A stretch of 64,000 bases of DNA, from assembly GCA_022225965.2 (NCBI GenBank), contig JAKJXP020000030.1:62001-126000 (forward strand), given 5' to 3'. Below are positions 61,601 to 64,000 of this stretch, piece by piece. The notes below the pieces were generated by a model. That model saw only the letters and a list, made by a program, of their open reading frames with translations. It did no database searches and had not been told where the DNA came from. Position numbers and translations under genes: made by a program. Every line of letters begins with the position of its first letter. Within the stretch, counting starts at the first letter, position 1. The stretch is from Diatrype stigma. Its lineage: Eukaryota > Ascomycota > Sordariomycetes > Xylariales > Diatrypaceae.

Positions 61601-62149
61601 ATTTTTTCGGTTTTAGCTTATATTAATATCGAACTTTGAAATTTTGCTAGCGTTTGGTATAATCGGAAAATGTTTTCGTTAGGTTTGGTTTGGGCCGATA
61701 TACGTCGAATTTCCGTTTTATATCGAATCGAATTATTCGTTTTAATTTTTTATCGGAACTGCTAAGCAATTAGCAATGCCGGATATAACTTTATTTTATA
61801 ACGCTTGCGTTTTTTTTTATCGCTTTAAGTAATAGCCGGTATGCCGTTTTTTCGTTTTCGGATAAACGCCGTATTTACATATAGACTTTCGAATTATTTC
61901 GCTTATATTTAAGAAAAACCTTCGTTTTTTTATTTTTAATTTTGCGGGTATTATTAAATTGCTTAATTAATTTCCGTACGTTATCGGTACGTTATCGTAA
62001 GTATTTCGCAATTTTTATACGCTTTATTCTTTTTTTAAAAATCGCTTATTTATAAAACAATTAAAGGTCCATAAAAAATAAATACGATTCCGTTTTTAAT
62101 TCGATAATATTTATAGCTTTATATGTCCTTATAATCGCCCGGATATAGG

Positions 62150-62960
62150 CGTTTTGCGTTTTTTATAATATCGAATAAATGCTTTTCTTAAAGCGCTTTT
62201 TTAACGAAACGATATCGTGCTATATCGTAAAACCATATCTTATTGCTATTCGAATAATTGCTATATATATCAATTTGGATTTAATTAAATTTGGCCCTTA
62301 CGTGGACTTAATTATGCGTTAAATCGATAATTATTATGTTTCGAGCCGGCTTTAAAGCTGCTTATATTATATTTTTCAATTTAAGCGGTTATTAATTATA
62401 ACCCCTAAAATTTTTAAGCTGCTAACCGGTTTTAGCGAAATCGAATTTAAGCGTATGTTTTTTTTAGGTATATCCGATTTCGGTCCTTTTCCGAAATATA
62501 TTAGTTTGTATTTCGGTATATTAAAACTTAATCCGTATAATCGGTCCCATTTTAAGCAAACGGTATGCGTTTTTTATAATTATTTATAACAAGTAGCGAA
62601 ATCCTTCGTAATTAATATGAAATAAGAATTATTTACGTATACCATCGAACCGATGCTTCGAATATTCCTAAAAATCGAATATAACGACGAAATATATAAC
62701 AAATACAGCACAGGCGAAAAAGGGAATCCCTAAGATATTCCCGACTTTAAAGGTATGGGACTAAATTCGCGGTTGTCGAAACAAAATGTAATCGTTTTTC
62801 CTTCGAGGTAACTTCGTAACCAGGTAATTATCCAAAAGGGGTAGCCTGCGGTACGAAGGGCGTTTAAAAGGCGCAGATGTATAACGTAATCGAAAGCTCC
62901 GGTTACGTATAAAATAATAAATAATAATAATACATTCCGATTAACGAAATTATTTACCAT
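62150..62960 (-). pseudogene. RIP-degraded LINE (Tad/I-type) reverse transcriptase remnant
   Basis: A single minus-strand frame keeps the order of non-LTR reverse transcriptase motifs through many stops. 'YVTGAFDYVIHLRLLNAL' corresponds to the first catalytic-Asp block; 'PIPLKSGIS', stop, 'GFPFSPVLYLLYIS' is the block after it; 'MVYVNNSYFILIT' stands where the catalytic A/V-DD motif belongs, with both Asp codons now Asn. 'WDRLYGLSFNIPKYKLIYFG', 'SLKILGVIINNRLN' and 'LIYIAIIRIAIRYGFTI' match the thumb and connection region. The stops and the Asp-to-Asn changes are G:C to A:T transitions. The element is dead. Its 5' part (endonuclease) should lie above 62960 and its RNase H or 3' end below 62150, but I cannot trace them with confidence. 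Confidence 0.75.
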
Positions 62961-64000
62961 ATAATATTCAATTTTATTAATACCTATATGCTTTAAAGCA
63001 TTTGCTTAATCGATAGAATTAATTTTAAAATACACTTAATATAAGCCATTCTTTAACCATAATGGTTTTTTATAATTAAACCAAAACTTAATTTTTATAT
63101 TATATTAATACGATATAAGATTAAACCGAATTCATTTTAAAACCATACCTAAATGCATTATAATTATTGTATTAAACAAATTATTTAAACGTTCTTTAAA
63201 TTCTACTTAAAAAAGGAAATTTAATTAAGACCTAATAAAAAACAAAAGAAACTTAACTTAAAAGGTACGCCATAAATAAACCTTATAAAATATTACCAAA
63301 TATAATATATATTTTTGCCAGGTTTTACTCAAATCTAAGTTTATAATTAGTTAATATTTAAATTAAATTCGAATAAAATTTAATCTTTGCTTACTATGCA
63401 AATATTTATCGAATCCATAGGCCTGCTTTGCGTATATATTAATAACAATAATACATAGAAATTAAAATTAAGATAAGTTTATATTATATATATGCTTAAA
63501 TCGTACTTTAGCTTCGGATACGTCTTTTAAACATGCAAATAACCGTATAAATACTTAATAATATGCTTCGACAATTTCCCAATTTATAAAAACGTATATA
63601 AAGGAAATAATATCTAATAAATATTAATATAATCTTATACTAAACTAAATAAAAATAATATACGTATTATATTCGTATTTAAAAGGTTTAATAAATAAAT
63701 ACAAATTAATTTTTCCATGTATTATCTTAAATAATAAATCCATTTATATATAAAAATTATTCTTAAAGGCTTCGGCTTATTATAATATTATATAAATAAC
63801 AAAAAACCAACCAAGGCCATTCTTAAATCCCATAAAACGAACGTTACGAATCCATCGTTCATTTTTAAGTCGTATTTTGTCCAATTTAAATTCGCATTTA
63901 ACACCATTAAAGTTCATATCTTTAAGAAATTATCGAAAACGTTTAACGCAAATAATCAAATTAACCTTTTCTTTAATACTAAATAATAAAAAAACCATAT

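Larger units (their letters stand above)
54950..64000. repeat. AT-rich RIP-degraded repeat block (open at right end)
   Basis: From about 54950 to the end of the window the sequence becomes extremely AT-rich, dense in TpA and poor in CpA and TpG, while CpG steps remain (for example cgacgtcgattcgacg near 60065). This is the expected product of repeat-induced point mutation, which changes CpA to TpA on both strands of duplicated DNA. No intact gene is present. Two sub-zones are visible: 54950 to about 59360, poorer in G and C, and about 59366 onward, with more CpG, suggesting different source elements or ages. The recognisable remnants are listed separately. I computed no numeric RIP index. Confidence 0.85.

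Overview
This window is nuclear DNA of a filamentous ascomycete (Pezizomycotina, most likely a Sordariomycete). The evidence is short GT-AG introns of about 50-130 bp, compact single-copy housekeeping genes with the expected fungal protein forms, and a 9 kb AT-rich block whose mutation pattern is that of repeat-induced point mutation (RIP). No species is assigned.

Layout. 1-9 kb: Golgi SNARE GOS1 (+), mitochondrial ATPase assembly factor ATP10 (-), the branched-chain keto-acid dehydrogenase E2 subunit (+, divergent from ATP10), a tRNA-like Pol III unit, and gluconokinase (-). 9-14 kb is gene-poor and carries several exact copies of the palindrome TACCTAGGTA. 14-26.7 kb: dipeptidyl peptidase III (+), ribosomal protein eL6 (-), proteasome ubiquitin receptor RPN13 (+), glycine-cleavage T protein GCV1 (-) and a large DUF3405 type II membrane protein (-). 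29-35.2 kb: a luciferase-like (DUF5519-type) membrane protein (+) with a GC-AG intron, the Tat-SF1/CUS2 splicing factor (-), a 274 bp MITE with near-perfect terminal inverted repeats and flanking TA, and a microbial-type PARG (+). 35.4-46.1 kb: a decayed MYND-finger gene, ARF1 (-), the p24 cargo receptor EMP24 (+), and a SulP-STAS-cNMP transporter like yeast Vsb1/YGR125W (-). 49-54.4 kb: GINS subunit PSF1 (-), the bifunctional purine enzyme ADE16/PurH (+) and translation elongation factor 1-beta (-). 54.95-64 kb: RIP-degraded repeats, including a Tad/I-type LINE reverse transcriptase riddled with stops, a second stop-ridden coding remnant, and a 15-bp minisatellite.

The genes do not form an obvious pathway cluster. 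They are core eukaryotic functions (vesicle traffic: GOS1, ARF1, EMP24; mitochondrial metabolism: ATP10, BCKDH-E2, GCV1; proteostasis: DPP3, RPN13, eL6, EF1B; DNA replication and purines: PSF1, ADE16). The points of most interest are the MITE, a DPP3 intron that cannot be joined in frame with a consensus donor, an RPN13 intron whose retention would cut off the C-terminal domain at once, the GC-AG intron, the tRNA-like element, and the sharp euchromatin/RIP boundary near 54.95 kb. Exon boundaries were placed by eye from reading frame, splice consensus and family knowledge, with no transcript data.
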